Notes under the pieces: generated by a model
The model's database searches: none
Seen by the model: only the letters and a program-made list of their open reading frames with translations
What the model was told of the DNA's origin: nothing
Translations under genes and position numbers: made by a program
Part shown: positions 1 through 7,824 of the stretch, piece after piece
Layout of the letters: each line of letters opens with the position of its first letter
How positions within the stretch are numbered: position 1 is the first letter of the stretch
DNA from: an uncultured Clostridium sp.
GTDB lineage: Bacteria > Bacillota > Clostridia > Lachnospirales > Lachnospiraceae
NCBI RefSeq assembly: GCF_900547735.1
Contig: NZ_URHZ01000004.1
Coordinates: 55,052-119,051 of the forward strand
DNA length: 64,000 nucleotides
Direction of reading: 5' to 3'

Positions 1-415
1 TATTGATAATGGCGATATTCGGCAGGTGGAGAAAGTTCAGGATGCCGTTGATAACGCCGTTCTTCTCAAGCAGGGTCTGCCAGGCCAGGGTGCGCAGCAG
101 GAAATTCATCCACATCGGAAGGATGAAGATAAATACCATAAAGCTGCCCTGTCCGATGTTCTTTTTGCGAAGAATCATGGCCAGCGGATAAGCCAGCACG
201 AGACAGATCAGTGTGCTTAAGAGCGACAGGCCGAGGGAGAGAAAAAGCGCCTTGGCGTGTTCGAGCGTACCGATTGCCAGCACGTTTGACAGTGTAAATG
301 CCCCGCTTTTGTCGGTCAGGCCGTAGAAGACGATCAGCAGAAGCGGGATGATGGTAAAACCGATCATCCAGACGATATAGGGGCCGGCCAGAAGCCGTTT
401 TGCAGATTTATTCAT
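1..415 (-). CDS. potB: ABC transporter permease, spermidine/putrescine type (PotB-like), partial
   Basis: Partial inner-membrane permease; only the first 138 residues lie in the window and the 3' part runs off the left edge. It starts MNKSAKRLLAGPYIVW, followed by a first hydrophobic segment (about residues 9-30), a second near 57-80 and a third near 92-112, the pattern of the PotB/PotH family that passes polyamines across the membrane. The start codon (413-415) overlaps the last 8 bases of the upstream ATPase gene, so the two are translationally coupled. Substrate is inferred from the PotA-like partner; a related ferric or other polyamine-like substrate is possible. Confidence 0.85.
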   Translation of the reverse strand, partial: MNKSAKRLLAGPYIVWMIGFTIIPLLLIVFYGLTDKSGAFTLSNVLAIGTLEHAKALFLSLGLSLLSTLICLVLAYPLAMILRKKNIGQGSFMVFIFILPMWMNFLLRTLAWQTLLEKNGVINGILNFLHLPNIAIIN

Positions 416-1484
416 CGATACTTACCGCCTCCTCATCTTCAGAGGCTGGTTTATTCATAATCTGGATATCGAAAGGATCAACGTGGATGCCGACCTTCTC
501 GCCTACCGGGCACATATCCGTACTGTGAACCAGCCATTCAAAACCGTCGGGGGTCGTAACCTCCATCTCATAGTGTACACCCTTGAAAATCAGGTGGGTG
601 ACAACGCCTTCCAGCGTTCCCAGCTCCGGTTTCACAAGGTCGATGTCCTCGGGGCGGATGACCACGTCCACAGGCTGTCTTACTCCGAATCCGCGGTCCA
701 CGCAGGGAAACTTTGCGCCGAAGATTTCCACCAGCTCGTCGTGGAGCATCAGTCCGTCCACAATATTGCTCTCACCGATAAAATCGGCTACAAAGGCGTT
801 TTCCGGTTCATTGTAGATCTGTTCCGGGGAACCCATCTGCTGGATGTAGCCCTGGTTCATTACGACGATGGTGTCGGACATGGTCAGCGCTTCCTCCTGG
901 TCGTGGGTTACATAGATAAATGTGATTCCCAGCTCATTTTTCAGCCGGATCAGCTCGTACTGCATGTCCTGGCGGAGCTTGAGATCCAGGGCTCCGAGCG
1001 GCTCGTCCAAAAGCAGGACCTTCGGCTCATTCACGATGGCGCGGGCAATGGCGATACGCTGCTGCTGTCCGCCGCTGAGCGAGTCGACGGAACGGTTTTC
1101 AAAGCCGTCCAGATTGACGAGTTTTAAAGCGTATTTGATCTTATCATCGATATACTGCTTGGGTTTATTCTTGATTTTAAGGCCGAATGCGATATTGTCG
1201 GCAATGCTCATGTGGGGAAACAGGGCGTATTTCTGGAATACGGTGTTTAACTGGCGTTTGTTAGGCGGGAGTTTGGTAATGTCGTTTCCACCGAAAATTA
1301 CTTTTCCCCTGTCGGCGGATTCGAAGCCGCCGATGATGCGAAGGGTGGTCGTCTTGCCGCAGCCGCTGGGGCCGAGGAGGGTGACGAAGGAATTCTCCTT
1401 AACGGAGAGGGAGAGATCATCAAGGACAACATTGCTGTCATAGCTCTTGGTTATGTTAACTAAATCAATTAATGGCTGGCTCAT
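408..1484 (-). CDS. potA: Spermidine/putrescine ABC transporter ATP-binding protein
   Basis: Cytoplasmic ATPase that powers uptake through the PotB-type permease. Visible motifs: Walker A GPSGCGKTT at residues 38-46, ABC signature LSGGQ at 136-140, Walker B VLLLDE at 156-161 and the H-loop histidine at 194. The last 90 or so residues form the TOBE_2 regulatory region (VVIRPEDIDLV and following) typical of the PotA/MalK/UgpC group. The length of 358 residues is normal. It lies 25 bases downstream of the XRE-cupin regulator gene and overlaps potB by 8 bases, so the three form one minus-strand operon. Polyamine specificity is inferred from the family and from the PuuR-like regulator. Confidence 0.9.
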   Translation of the reverse strand: MSQPLIDLVNITKSYDSNVVLDDLSLSVKENSFVTLLGPSGCGKTTTLRIIGGFESADRGKVIFGGNDITKLPPNKRQLNTVFQKYALFPHMSIADNIAFGLKIKNKPKQYIDDKIKYALKLVNLDGFENRSVDSLSGGQQQRIAIARAIVNEPKVLLLDEPLGALDLKLRQDMQYELIRLKNELGITFIYVTHDQEEALTMSDTIVVMNQGYIQQMGSPEQIYNEPENAFVADFIGESNIVDGLMLHDELVEIFGAKFPCVDRGFGVRQPVDVVIRPEDIDLVKPELGTLEGVVTHLIFKGVHYEMEVTTPDGFEWLVHSTDMCPVGEKVGIHVDPFDIQIMNKPASEDEEAVSIDE

Positions 1485-1509
1485 AGTTTTCCTCCGTGTG
1501 TAATAATAA

Positions 1510-2043
1510 TCAAAAGCTCGGCGGAGAGCTGACCCAGATGATGGATGCCCCCGATTTGCTCGACAGGTAATGTGTCTTGTCGCTTATATAGTAGAAGGAT
1601 TCCCCTTTTTTTGCTTTATAAGTACGGTTTCCCAGATGGATGGAGATACTGCCCTGCAATACATAGCCGAATTCCTCCCCCTCATGCGGGGTGTCCGGAT
1701 AGGTGGAGCCGCCGGGCGAAAGGACAAGGTGGATTGGTTCCATGATGTTCTTCTGGGCGTTCGGGATAATCCACTTGATTTCATTTTTAAGTTCCGTGTC
1801 CTCTTTTGTAAAATAATCGCTCTTTCCAAAAACGATCTGTTCCTCCGGCGTTTCATTGAAAAATTCGCCGATGGTAGTACCCAGACACTGTAGAATATCC
1901 ATCAGCGTGGCGATGGACGGAGAGGTCAGATCCCTCTCAAGCTGGGAGATAAATCCCTTGGAAAGCTCTGCGCGGTCCGCCAGTTCTTCCTGGGTCAGTC
2001 CCTTTAACGTCCGCAGCTCTTTCAGTTTGGCTCCGATATTCAC
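1510..2043 (-). CDS. XRE-family regulator with C-terminal cupin sensor domain
   Basis: Transcription factor of 177 residues. Residues 6-60 are an XRE helix-turn-helix (LKELRTLKGLTQEELADRAE, then SKGFISQLERD as recognition helix); residues 105-175 are a cupin barrel (HEGEEFGYVLQGSISIHLG) that probably binds a small ligand. This architecture is shared with PuuR and other regulators found beside polyamine and amino-acid uptake genes. It is the first gene of the potA-potB operon and probably controls its own promoter; two similar palindromic sites lie upstream at 2147-2163 and 2185-2201. Ligand is unknown from sequence. Confidence 0.85.
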   Translation of the reverse strand: MNIGAKLKELRTLKGLTQEELADRAELSKGFISQLERDLTSPSIATLMDILQCLGTTIGEFFNETPEEQIVFGKSDYFTKEDTELKNEIKWIIPNAQKNIMEPIHLVLSPGGSTYPDTPHEGEEFGYVLQGSISIHLGNRTYKAKKGESFYYISDKTHYLSSKSGASIIWVSSPPSF

Positions 2044-2146
2044 GGCTTCCTCCTTTCGTGCGGGATGCTTTTTGCAGCGCGTGATTAGCGCACTGTTATT
2101 ACCGTACTCTTATTTTGTGTTTTAATTCTGTTATTATAAGGAAAAA

Positions 2147-2201
2147 GTTTACCATTACTAAATGAATGTAAAATTAACTTAAAAGTTTAGCAATAATAAA
2201 C
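2147..2201. promoter_or_regulatory. Paired operator-like sites upstream of the XRE-cupin/pot operon
   Basis: Two copies of a 17-base palindrome of form GTTTA-N7-TAAAY: 2147-2163 (GTTTA-ccattac-TAAAT) and 2185-2201 (GTTTA-gcaataa-TAAAC). Centres are 38 bases apart. Both lie in the A+T-rich region upstream of the regulator gene, the expected position for autoregulation by the XRE-cupin protein. The assignment is inference from position and symmetry. Confidence 0.45.
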
Positions 2202-2372
2202 ATGACGCAAGTATCATTATACAGGAACTGCGACTGCTGTCAATAGTTTTTGGGGGAAATCGGAGAAAAATGTCGAAGTGTGTTTATGGGCCGTTCCGGC
2301 AGGGTTTTGGCGGGGAGGCAAGGCCCTGTATGGCAGGGATTGGAAGAGAAACGGGCCTGCCTCAGGAGGCGA

Positions 2373-2401
2373 TTGACAACAGGGATGAAAAAGATGATAA
2401 T
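2373..2401 (+). promoter_or_regulatory. Sigma-A-type promoter for the lactonase-fold gene
   Basis: TTGACA at 2373-2378 and GATAAT at 2396-2401, separated by 17 bases, pointing toward the gene that starts at 2571. The implied 5' leader is about 165 bases. Sequence match only. Confidence 0.5.
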
Positions 2402-2570
2402 AGATGTAAAAAATGCCCGAAAACTGATTAAAATGGGTGCAAAAATGACGCGGGGCTGGTAAAATAGAGGGAAAGAGCAGCCGGACCGGCGTGCAGGAAC
2501 ACAAAAAACCGCAGGGAAAGATAACATGCGGCCGACAAATTAAAGGGACAGAATATGAGGAGGAAAAGAG

Positions 2571-3662
2571 ATGCAGAATAAATACATGGCTTATGTAGGT
2601 TCTTATTCATATAACGGACAGGCTAAGGGCATCACCGTTTACGACGTGGATGTGGCTAAGGGCTGTTTTAAATACAGGTGTGAAGTGGAAGTAGACAACT
2701 CCTCCTATCTGACCGTATCAAATGATGGAAGAACCCTGTATTCAATTGCAGATGAAGGCATTGTTTCCTTCCGCATCATGGAGAACGGGGGCCTGTCCAG
2801 GCTGAACAGCGTGAATATCAAGGCGATGCGCGGCTGTCATATCGCAACGGACGCGACCGATGAATATATCTTTGTTTCAGGATACCATGACGGAAAAGAG
2901 ACGGTTCTGAGACTGAATGGGGACGGCTCCGTCGGTGAAATTACGGACGGTGTGTTCCATAAAGGTCTTGGAAGTGTTGCGGAGCGTACGTTCCGTCCGC
3001 ATGTAAGCTGCGGCGCCAGGACGCCGGACGGCCACTTTGTCCTGGTTGCCGATCTTGGGATTGACCAGGTAAAGGTATACCGTTTTGATGAGAAAAAGGG
3101 TCTCCTCACCCAGGTAGACGCCCTCCGCTGCGAACTGGAATCGGGTCCGAGGCAGTTTCTGTTCAGCAAAGACGGTAAATTCATTTATCTGATGTATGAA
3201 GTCAGAAACGTAATCGACGTATTTACCTATGATTATGAAGAAGGGGACCGCGTTCCCCGTTTTGAAAAGATACAGACTATTGCATCGACGGCTCCGGAGC
3301 GTTTGAGCCTGTTGACCGCAGCCTGTGCAATCCGGTTATCACCGAAAGAGGATTATCTTTACTGCAGCAACGCGGGAGATAACTCGGTCAGCGTGTACCG
3401 GAGAGATACCGATACGGGCGTGCTGACACTGCTTTGCTGCCTGCCGATCAGCGGAGATTATCCAAAGGATGTTGCTGTTTTCCCGGATGAGAAGCATCTG
3501 GCTTCCATCAATCACGCCAGCAACAGCATTTCCTTCTTTGAGGTGGACTATGAAAAGGGACTGCTGGTGATGTGCTGCAGAAGCATTGCGGTCAACGAGC
3601 CGAATTGCTGCGTGATTACAAAGATACCGGACGGAAATTCCGGTGGGAAGAAGAGGAAATAA
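2571..3662 (+). CDS. Lactonase family protein (6-phosphogluconolactonase-like beta-propeller)
   Basis: Protein of 363 residues with the repeating blade pattern of the YbhE/Pgl beta-propeller family: AYVGSYSYNGQAKGITVYDVD at the N terminus, SYLTVSNDGRTLYSI, RPHVSCGARTPDGHFVLVADLG, and RLSPKEDYLYCSNAGDNSVSVY. No signal peptide, so cytoplasmic. Members hydrolyse 6-phosphogluconolactone or other lactones; the substrate here cannot be told from sequence. The start follows GAGGAGG by 7-8 bases. It ends 2 bases before aroC begins, suggesting co-transcription, although the functions are not obviously linked. Confidence 0.8.
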   Translation: MQNKYMAYVGSYSYNGQAKGITVYDVDVAKGCFKYRCEVEVDNSSYLTVSNDGRTLYSIADEGIVSFRIMENGGLSRLNSVNIKAMRGCHIATDATDEYIFVSGYHDGKETVLRLNGDGSVGEITDGVFHKGLGSVAERTFRPHVSCGARTPDGHFVLVADLGIDQVKVYRFDEKKGLLTQVDALRCELESGPRQFLFSKDGKFIYLMYEVRNVIDVFTYDYEEGDRVPRFEKIQTIASTAPERLSLLTAACAIRLSPKEDYLYCSNAGDNSVSVYRRDTDTGVLTLLCCLPISGDYPKDVAVFPDEKHLASINHASNSISFFEVDYEKGLLVMCCRSIAVNEPNCCVITKIPDGNSGGKKRK

Positions 3663-3664
3663 GC

Positions 3665-4945
3665 ATGGCGGGTTCTACATTTGGCAGAATACTTACAATG
3701 ACCACCTGGGGAGAGTCCCACGGCGCCGGAGTCGGCGTGGTGGTGGACGGCTGCCCGGCCGGTCTTTCACTGACGGAAGAAGACATCCAGAAATACCTGG
3801 ACAGAAGAAAACCGGGGCAGAGCCGGTTTACGACAAAGAGAAGTGAGAGCGACTCCGTAGAAATATTATCGGGTGTATTTGAAGGAAAGACGACGGGAAC
3901 CCCGATTGCAATGCTGGTCAGAAACCAGGATCAGCACTCCAGGGACTACGGCGAGATTGCCGGCTATTACAGGCCCGGCCACGCAGACTATACCTTCGAT
4001 GAAAAGTATGGTTTCAGAGATTACCGCGGCGGCGGCCGTTCCTCCGGCCGCGAGACCATCGCCCGCGTGGCCGCTGGAGCGGTGGCCGCGAAGATGCTGG
4101 AGGGGCTGGGAGTTAAGGTGACTGCCTACACAAAGGCCATCGGCCCTATATCGGTGCAGCCGGAGCGGTTTGATCTGGAAGAATGCCTCCGGAACAAGCT
4201 CTATATGCCGGATGCCGCAGCTGCTGCGGAGGCAGCGGCCTTTCTGGAAGAAAAGATGGCGCAGAAGGACTCGGCTGGGGGAATCGTGGAATGCGTGATA
4301 TCGGGAGTGCCGGCCGGGATCGGAGATCCGGTGTTTGAGAAGCTGGACGCTAATCTGGCAAAGGCGATCTGCTCGATCGGAGCGGTGAAGGGATTTGAGA
4401 TAGGCGACGGATTTGAGGCCGCTAAGACGGTTGGATCTGTGAATAATGATGAGTTTTGTGCTGTGGGAAAGGATGATGGGCGTTTTTTGGATGCGGCCGG
4501 GGCGGTGAATGTGGCTGGGGCGGATGAGACGTCCGGACTGGTGAATATGGCTGGGACGGATGAGACGGCCAGGCTGGTGAAAATGACTGGGGCGGATGAG
4601 ACGTCTGGGCTGGTGAATGTGGCTGGGGCGGTTAAGACGGCCGGGCCAGGGAAGATTGGGAAACGAACAAATCATGCCGGAGGCGTGCTGGGCGGAATCA
4701 GCGACGGAAGTGAGATTGTCTTCCGGGCTGCTTTTAAACCGACCCCGTCGATTGCCTCTGTCCAGAAAACGGTCAACCGGGACGGCGAGGAGATAGAGGT
4801 CACCATTAAAGGACGCCATGATCCGATTATTGTGCCGAGGGCGGTTGTTGTTGTGGAGATGATGGCGGCATTTACCGTGGCGGATATGATGCTGGCGGGG
4901 ATGACGTCGAGAATGGATAGGATTCGGGAATTTTATATGATATAA
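3665..4945 (+). CDS. aroC: Chorismate synthase with an internal tandem-repeat insertion
   Basis: Catalyses the last step of the shikimate pathway, converting 5-enolpyruvylshikimate-3-phosphate to chorismate with reduced FMN. Family signatures are clear: GESHGAGVGVVVDGCPAG near the N terminus, RRKPGQSRFTTKRSESD, GRSSGRETIARVAAGAVA and NHAGGVLGGISDGSEI. The protein is 426 residues against a usual 360-390. The excess lies between GFEAAKTVGSVNNDEF and NHAGG, where four copies of a 12-residue unit (VNVAGADETSGL-like, residues 281-328) replace the short loop normally there. The insertion keeps frame and both flanks remain intact, so the enzyme may be active, but this should be treated as unproven. 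Confidence 0.9.
   Translation: MAGSTFGRILTMTTWGESHGAGVGVVVDGCPAGLSLTEEDIQKYLDRRKPGQSRFTTKRSESDSVEILSGVFEGKTTGTPIAMLVRNQDQHSRDYGEIAGYYRPGHADYTFDEKYGFRDYRGGGRSSGRETIARVAAGAVAAKMLEGLGVKVTAYTKAIGPISVQPERFDLEECLRNKLYMPDAAAAAEAAAFLEEKMAQKDSAGGIVECVISGVPAGIGDPVFEKLDANLAKAICSIGAVKGFEIGDGFEAAKTVGSVNNDEFCAVGKDDGRFLDAAGAVNVAGADETSGLVNMAGTDETARLVKMTGADETSGLVNVAGAVKTAGPGKIGKRTNHAGGVLGGISDGSEIVFRAAFKPTPSIASVQKTVNRDGEEIEVTIKGRHDPIIVPRAVVVVEMMAAFTVADMMLAGMTSRMDRIREFYMI
4505..4648 (+). repeat. 36-bp minisatellite inside aroC, four copies
   Basis: Four head-to-tail 36-base units at 4505-4540, 4541-4576, 4577-4612 and 4613-4648, each beginning GTGAA and containing ATGAGACG or TTAAGACG. They are similar but not identical, so not an assembly stutter. 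They encode VNVAGADETSGL, VNMAGTDETARL, VKMTGADETSGL and VNVAGAVKTAGP. Confidence 0.9.
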
Positions 4946-5043
4946 AGTTTGAGATTTTAAGATAAGGGATTGTGGGAGATGCTGCAGTGAGTGCAGCGTC
5001 TCTTTTGATATTGTTGACGACAGGTTTTATTTTCTGGAGAAAT

Positions 5044-5132
5044 GATTGTGGTGGAGGAATGATTGTGGTGGAGGAAAGGATTGTGGTAGAGGAAAAGATT
5101 GTGGTGGAGGAAAAGATTGTGGTAGAGGAAAA
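5044..5132 (+). repeat. 18-bp minisatellite at the 5' end of the TIGR01440 gene
   Basis: Five tandem units with consensus GATTGTGGTGGAGGAAAA at 5044-5060 (17 bases), 5061-5078, 5079-5096, 5097-5114 and 5115-5132. Units alternate GGTGGAGG and GGTAGAGG. Each unit contains a purine-rich ribosome-binding-like stretch followed, in the next unit, by a GTG codon. Translated, it gives repeated IVVEEK. Confidence 0.9.
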
Positions 5133-5712
5133 ACATCAGGCAGGAATATCGGAAGAGGCAGAAACCGCGGATCAGTTAAAGGAAATAGGTGACAAGGTTA
5201 AAACTGCGGTGAGAGAGCTTTTGGATACGGCGGAAATGGAGAAAGGCCAGATTATGGTTATCGGCTGTTCTTCCAGTGAGATAGCGGCACACAGGATTGG
5301 CTCCTATTCCAGCGCGGAAATAGGGCAGGCAGTGTACAATGCACTGATGGAGGAATTGGCTCCGAGAGGGATTTATCTGGCGGCTCAGTGCTGCGAACAT
5401 TTAAACCGGGCGCTGATTCTGGAAAAAGAGGCGGCTGATAAGTATGGGTATGAGATGGTTAATGTTGTTCCCCAGTTGAAGGCGGGGGGCTCATTCGCAA
5501 CGGCGGCATACGCGGGGATGAAGGCGCCTGCCGCAGTGGAGCGGATTCAGGCCCATGCAGGGATTGATATCGGAGATACGCTAATCGGCATGCATTTGAG
5601 GGCTGTTGCTGTTCCGGTGAGGATTTCGGTGAAGGAGATTGGCGGGGCACATGTGGTTTGTGCGAGGACCAGGCTTAAGTATATTGGCGGTGAGAGAGCG
5701 AGATATTTTTAA
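5059..5712 (+). CDS. TIGR01440/UPF0340 family protein (YwlG-like)
   Basis: Conserved protein of unknown biochemical role, common beside housekeeping genes of Firmicutes. The core begins near LKEIGDKVKTAVRELLDTAE and includes MVIGCSSSEIAAHRIGSYSS, GIYLAAQCCEHLNRALI and KAGGSFATAAYAG, all family hallmarks. The frame stays open back to a GTG at 4972; I chose ATG 5059 because the residues before it look non-coding, but its ribosome site is too close, and GTG codons inside the repeats (for example after 5065, 5083 or 5101) are at least as plausible. The IVVEEK repeats would form an acidic N-terminal extension of about 25 residues absent from the usual family of about 180. Confidence 0.75.
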   Translation: MIVVEERIVVEEKIVVEEKIVVEEKHQAGISEEAETADQLKEIGDKVKTAVRELLDTAEMEKGQIMVIGCSSSEIAAHRIGSYSSAEIGQAVYNALMEELAPRGIYLAAQCCEHLNRALILEKEAADKYGYEMVNVVPQLKAGGSFATAAYAGMKAPAAVERIQAHAGIDIGDTLIGMHLRAVAVPVRISVKEIGGAHVVCARTRLKYIGGERARYF

Positions 5713-5865
5713 TGGGGAATGAGGGATGCGAGCAGAGGCCGGGAGAGGAAGCTGTGGTATTGAGGCCGGGAACGGTGGGAATGAAAATCCGGGGATGGTA
5801 TGGATACAGAGGCGATTAAGATAGGAAATTCGAAAATATTATAAGGGAAATGTGGAGATAAACGC

Positions 5866-7302
5866 GTGGATATTAAGAAAAATGATGTATTTGAATTAAC
5901 GATAGAGGACATGAGCGAGAGCGGTGAAGGCGTTGGAAAATTGGATGGTTACATCTGGTTTGTTAAGGACGCAATAATTGGGGACAGGATTGAGGCAAAG
6001 GCCATGAAAATGAAAAAGAATTATGGTTTTGCCAGACTGTTACAGGTGCTGGAACCGTCCGCAGGCCGTGTGAAAGAAAGATGTCCCGTGGCGCGCCAGT
6101 GCGGCGGATGCCAGCTTCAGATGATGGACTATGACGAACAGCTTAAATTTAAAGAGAGAAAAGTATTTAATAATCTGAAACGGATCGGCGGATTGGAGAA
6201 TCTTTACTTACCAGGAGAGGATGTATCGGATGATAAGAACGGCCTGTCTGCCGCGGCCGAACAGAAGCCGGTCGTGATGGAACCGATTATTGGAATGGAA
6301 GAGCCTTGGCGTTACAGGAATAAGGCGCAGTTTCCATTTGGCATGAATAGAGAGAATCAGGTGATAGCCGGATTTTATGCGGGAAGAACCCACTGTATTA
6401 TTGAAAATGAGGATTGCCTTCTGGGAGTTCGGGAGAACGGCGAGATTCTGGGGATAGTAAAAGCGGTCATGAACCAGTATGGAATGAAACCTTACCAGGA
6501 AGAGACACATTCGGGGCTGATAAGGCATGTTCTGATCCGGAAGGGGTTTAAGACCGGAGAAGTGATGGTATGCCTTGTGCTGAATGGGAAAAAACTGCCT
6601 CATTCGGATATTTTTGTGGAAAAACTGCTGGAAGTTCCGGGGATGACCAGCATTTCTTATAATGTAAATACGGAGAAGACAAATGTAATTCTTGGGCGTG
6701 AGATTGTAAATCTGTATGGACCGGGATATATAACGGATTATATTGGAAATGTAAAGTACAGAATCTCGCCATTGTCCTTCTATCAGGTGAATCCGGTCCA
6801 GACGGAGCGGCTCTATGGAACGGCGCTTGAATATGCCGGCCTGACAGGGGAGGAGACGGTCTGGGATTTATACTGCGGGATTGGAACTATCTCACTGTTT
6901 CTGTCACAGAAGGCAAAGAAAGTCTATGGCGTTGAGATAGTGCCGCAGGCGATCGAGGATGCGAGAGAGAACGCCGCACTGAACGGAATTGAGAATGTTG
7001 AGTTTTTTGTTGGAAAGGCAGAGGAAGTGCTGCCGGAGCAGTATGAGAAAGATAAGGTTTATGCGGATGTGATCGTTGTGGATCCGCCAAGAAAGGGATG
7101 TGACAGAGTCTGCCTTGATACAATTGTCAGGATGGGGCCGAAGAAGGTGGTTTATGTTAGCTGCGATTCGGCTACGCTGGCTAGGGATGTGAAGTATTTG
7201 AGGGAGAGAGGGTATGAGGTGGAGAGGGTTAGGTGTTGTGATATGTTTCCGATGACTGGGCACGTGGAGAGTGTCGTGTTAATGTCAAGGGTTCAGAAGT
7301 AA
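5866..7302 (+). CDS. rlmD: 23S rRNA (uracil-C5)-methyltransferase RlmD/RumA-like
   Basis: SAM-dependent enzyme that makes 5-methyluridine in 23S rRNA (or, for relatives, tRNA). An N-terminal TRAM domain (residues 1-60) is followed by a [4Fe-4S] ligand set with Cys73, Cys79 and Cys82 in ERCPVARQCGGCQLQ, the SAM-binding motif DLYCGIGTISLFLSQ, the VVDPPRKGCD motif and the catalytic cysteine in VYVSCDSATLARDV. The length of 478 residues is typical. Translation starts at GTG 5866. It is the last clearly chromosomal gene on the left; its terminator is at 7334-7372 and the prophage follows, so the mobile element sits just downstream of it. Confidence 0.88.
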   Translation: MDIKKNDVFELTIEDMSESGEGVGKLDGYIWFVKDAIIGDRIEAKAMKMKKNYGFARLLQVLEPSAGRVKERCPVARQCGGCQLQMMDYDEQLKFKERKVFNNLKRIGGLENLYLPGEDVSDDKNGLSAAAEQKPVVMEPIIGMEEPWRYRNKAQFPFGMNRENQVIAGFYAGRTHCIIENEDCLLGVRENGEILGIVKAVMNQYGMKPYQEETHSGLIRHVLIRKGFKTGEVMVCLVLNGKKLPHSDIFVEKLLEVPGMTSISYNVNTEKTNVILGREIVNLYGPGYITDYIGNVKYRISPLSFYQVNPVQTERLYGTALEYAGLTGEETVWDLYCGIGTISLFLSQKAKKVYGVEIVPQAIEDARENAALNGIENVEFFVGKAEEVLPEQYEKDKVYADVIVVDPPRKGCDRVCLDTIVRMGPKKVVYVSCDSATLARDVKYLRERGYEVERVRCCDMFPMTGHVESVVLMSRVQK

Positions 7303-7333
7303 TGTGCGAAAAAGGCTTGAAATAAAGGGATTT

Positions 7334-7372
7334 CCGAGAGTTGGGGGTAAAACTCCGGCTCTCGGATTTTTT
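7334..7372 (+). terminator. Rho-independent terminator of rlmD
   Basis: Stem CCGAGAG (7334-7340) pairs with CTCTCGG (7359-7365) and is followed by A and six T. It ends the host operon and marks the last base I would assign confidently to the chromosome. Confidence 0.85.
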
Positions 7373-7413
7373 GCGTTTAGGTAGTGACCAAACAAATCCA
7401 AGGTCAAAATGCC

Positions 7414-7462
7414 GTAGGGTTGAGTTGACAGGATAAAAACGGGTAGGTTGGGTTGATAGGAT
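7414..7462 (+). repeat. Direct repeat pair near the left prophage border
   Basis: Two near-identical copies, GTAGGGTTGAGTTGACAGGA (from 7414) and GTAGGTTGGGTTGATAGGAT (7443-7462), 29 bases apart, between the rlmD terminator and the first prophage promoter. They could be recombinase or regulator binding sites; nothing more can be said from sequence. Confidence 0.5.
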
Positions 7463-7547
7463 TACTATTCTATGAGAAGAACTGACTATATTATTTGCCA
7501 GAATGCTTGTACATAGTCCCTATGAACGCATTGATGCACGGAATGGA

Positions 7548-7597
7548 TTGACAATTTCAATTTAAAGTTTTATAATAAAAAGCGTGAAGTTGAAATT
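7548..7597 (+). promoter_or_regulatory. Consensus promoter and operator of the defence operon
   Basis: TTGACA (7548-7553), 17-base spacer and TATAAT (7571-7576) form a perfect sigma-A promoter. A perfect inverted repeat, AATTTCAA (7553-7560) and TTGAAATT (7590-7597), brackets the -10 element and the start site. This is where a repressor would bind, and the first gene of the operon encodes a small XRE protein; binding by that protein is inference. Confidence 0.75.
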
Positions 7598-7614
7598 AGA
7601 AAGAGGTACCGTAT

Positions 7615-7824
7615 ATGAATATATCAGAGCAAATAAAGGTGCTTTGTGTACGCAGCAATATTAGCGTATCAGAACTGGCACGAAGAGTTGGTACTTCTCC
7701 TCAAAATTTTAATGCAAAATTGAAGAGAGAGAGTTTTACGATTTCAGATTTGGAACATATAGCTGAAGCTACAGATAGTTCATTTGAAAGAAAATTCGTA
7801 TTAAATAATGGGGAGAATGTCTAA
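7615..7824 (+). CDS. Small XRE-family helix-turn-helix regulator
   Basis: A 69-residue protein consisting almost only of a helix-turn-helix: MNISEQIKVLCVRSNISVSE, LARRVGTSPQNFNAKLKRES and ISDLEHIAEA. This size and position match controller-type regulators that delay restriction until methylation is established, and also small Cro-like proteins. Its stop codon overlaps the methyltransferase start (TAATG at 7822-7826). It probably binds the inverted repeat around the upstream promoter. It could alternatively act as the prophage repressor, since no other classical repressor gene is visible in the element. Confidence 0.8.
   Translation: MNISEQIKVLCVRSNISVSELARRVGTSPQNFNAKLKRESFTISDLEHIAEATDSSFERKFVLNNGENV

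Larger units (their letters stand above)
2044..2570. other. Intergenic region between divergent host operons
   Basis: About 530 bases without a convincing gene. The left 160 bases are A+T-rich and hold the paired palindromes proposed as operators for the pot operon. The middle (2230-2370) is G-rich and shows no coding sign I would trust. A good sigma-A promoter for the rightward lactonase gene is at 2373-2401: TTGACA, 17-base spacer, GATAAT. Confidence 0.6.

Noticed and set aside
483..1443. Long plus-strand open frames opposite potA
   Set aside because: They are antisense shadows of a gene with clear ABC ATPase motifs and lack ribosome sites and recognisable domains.
3866..4819. 317-residue minus-strand open frame opposite aroC
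   Set aside because: Composition mirrors the G+C-rich aroC codons and its repeats mirror the aroC minisatellite; no independent support.
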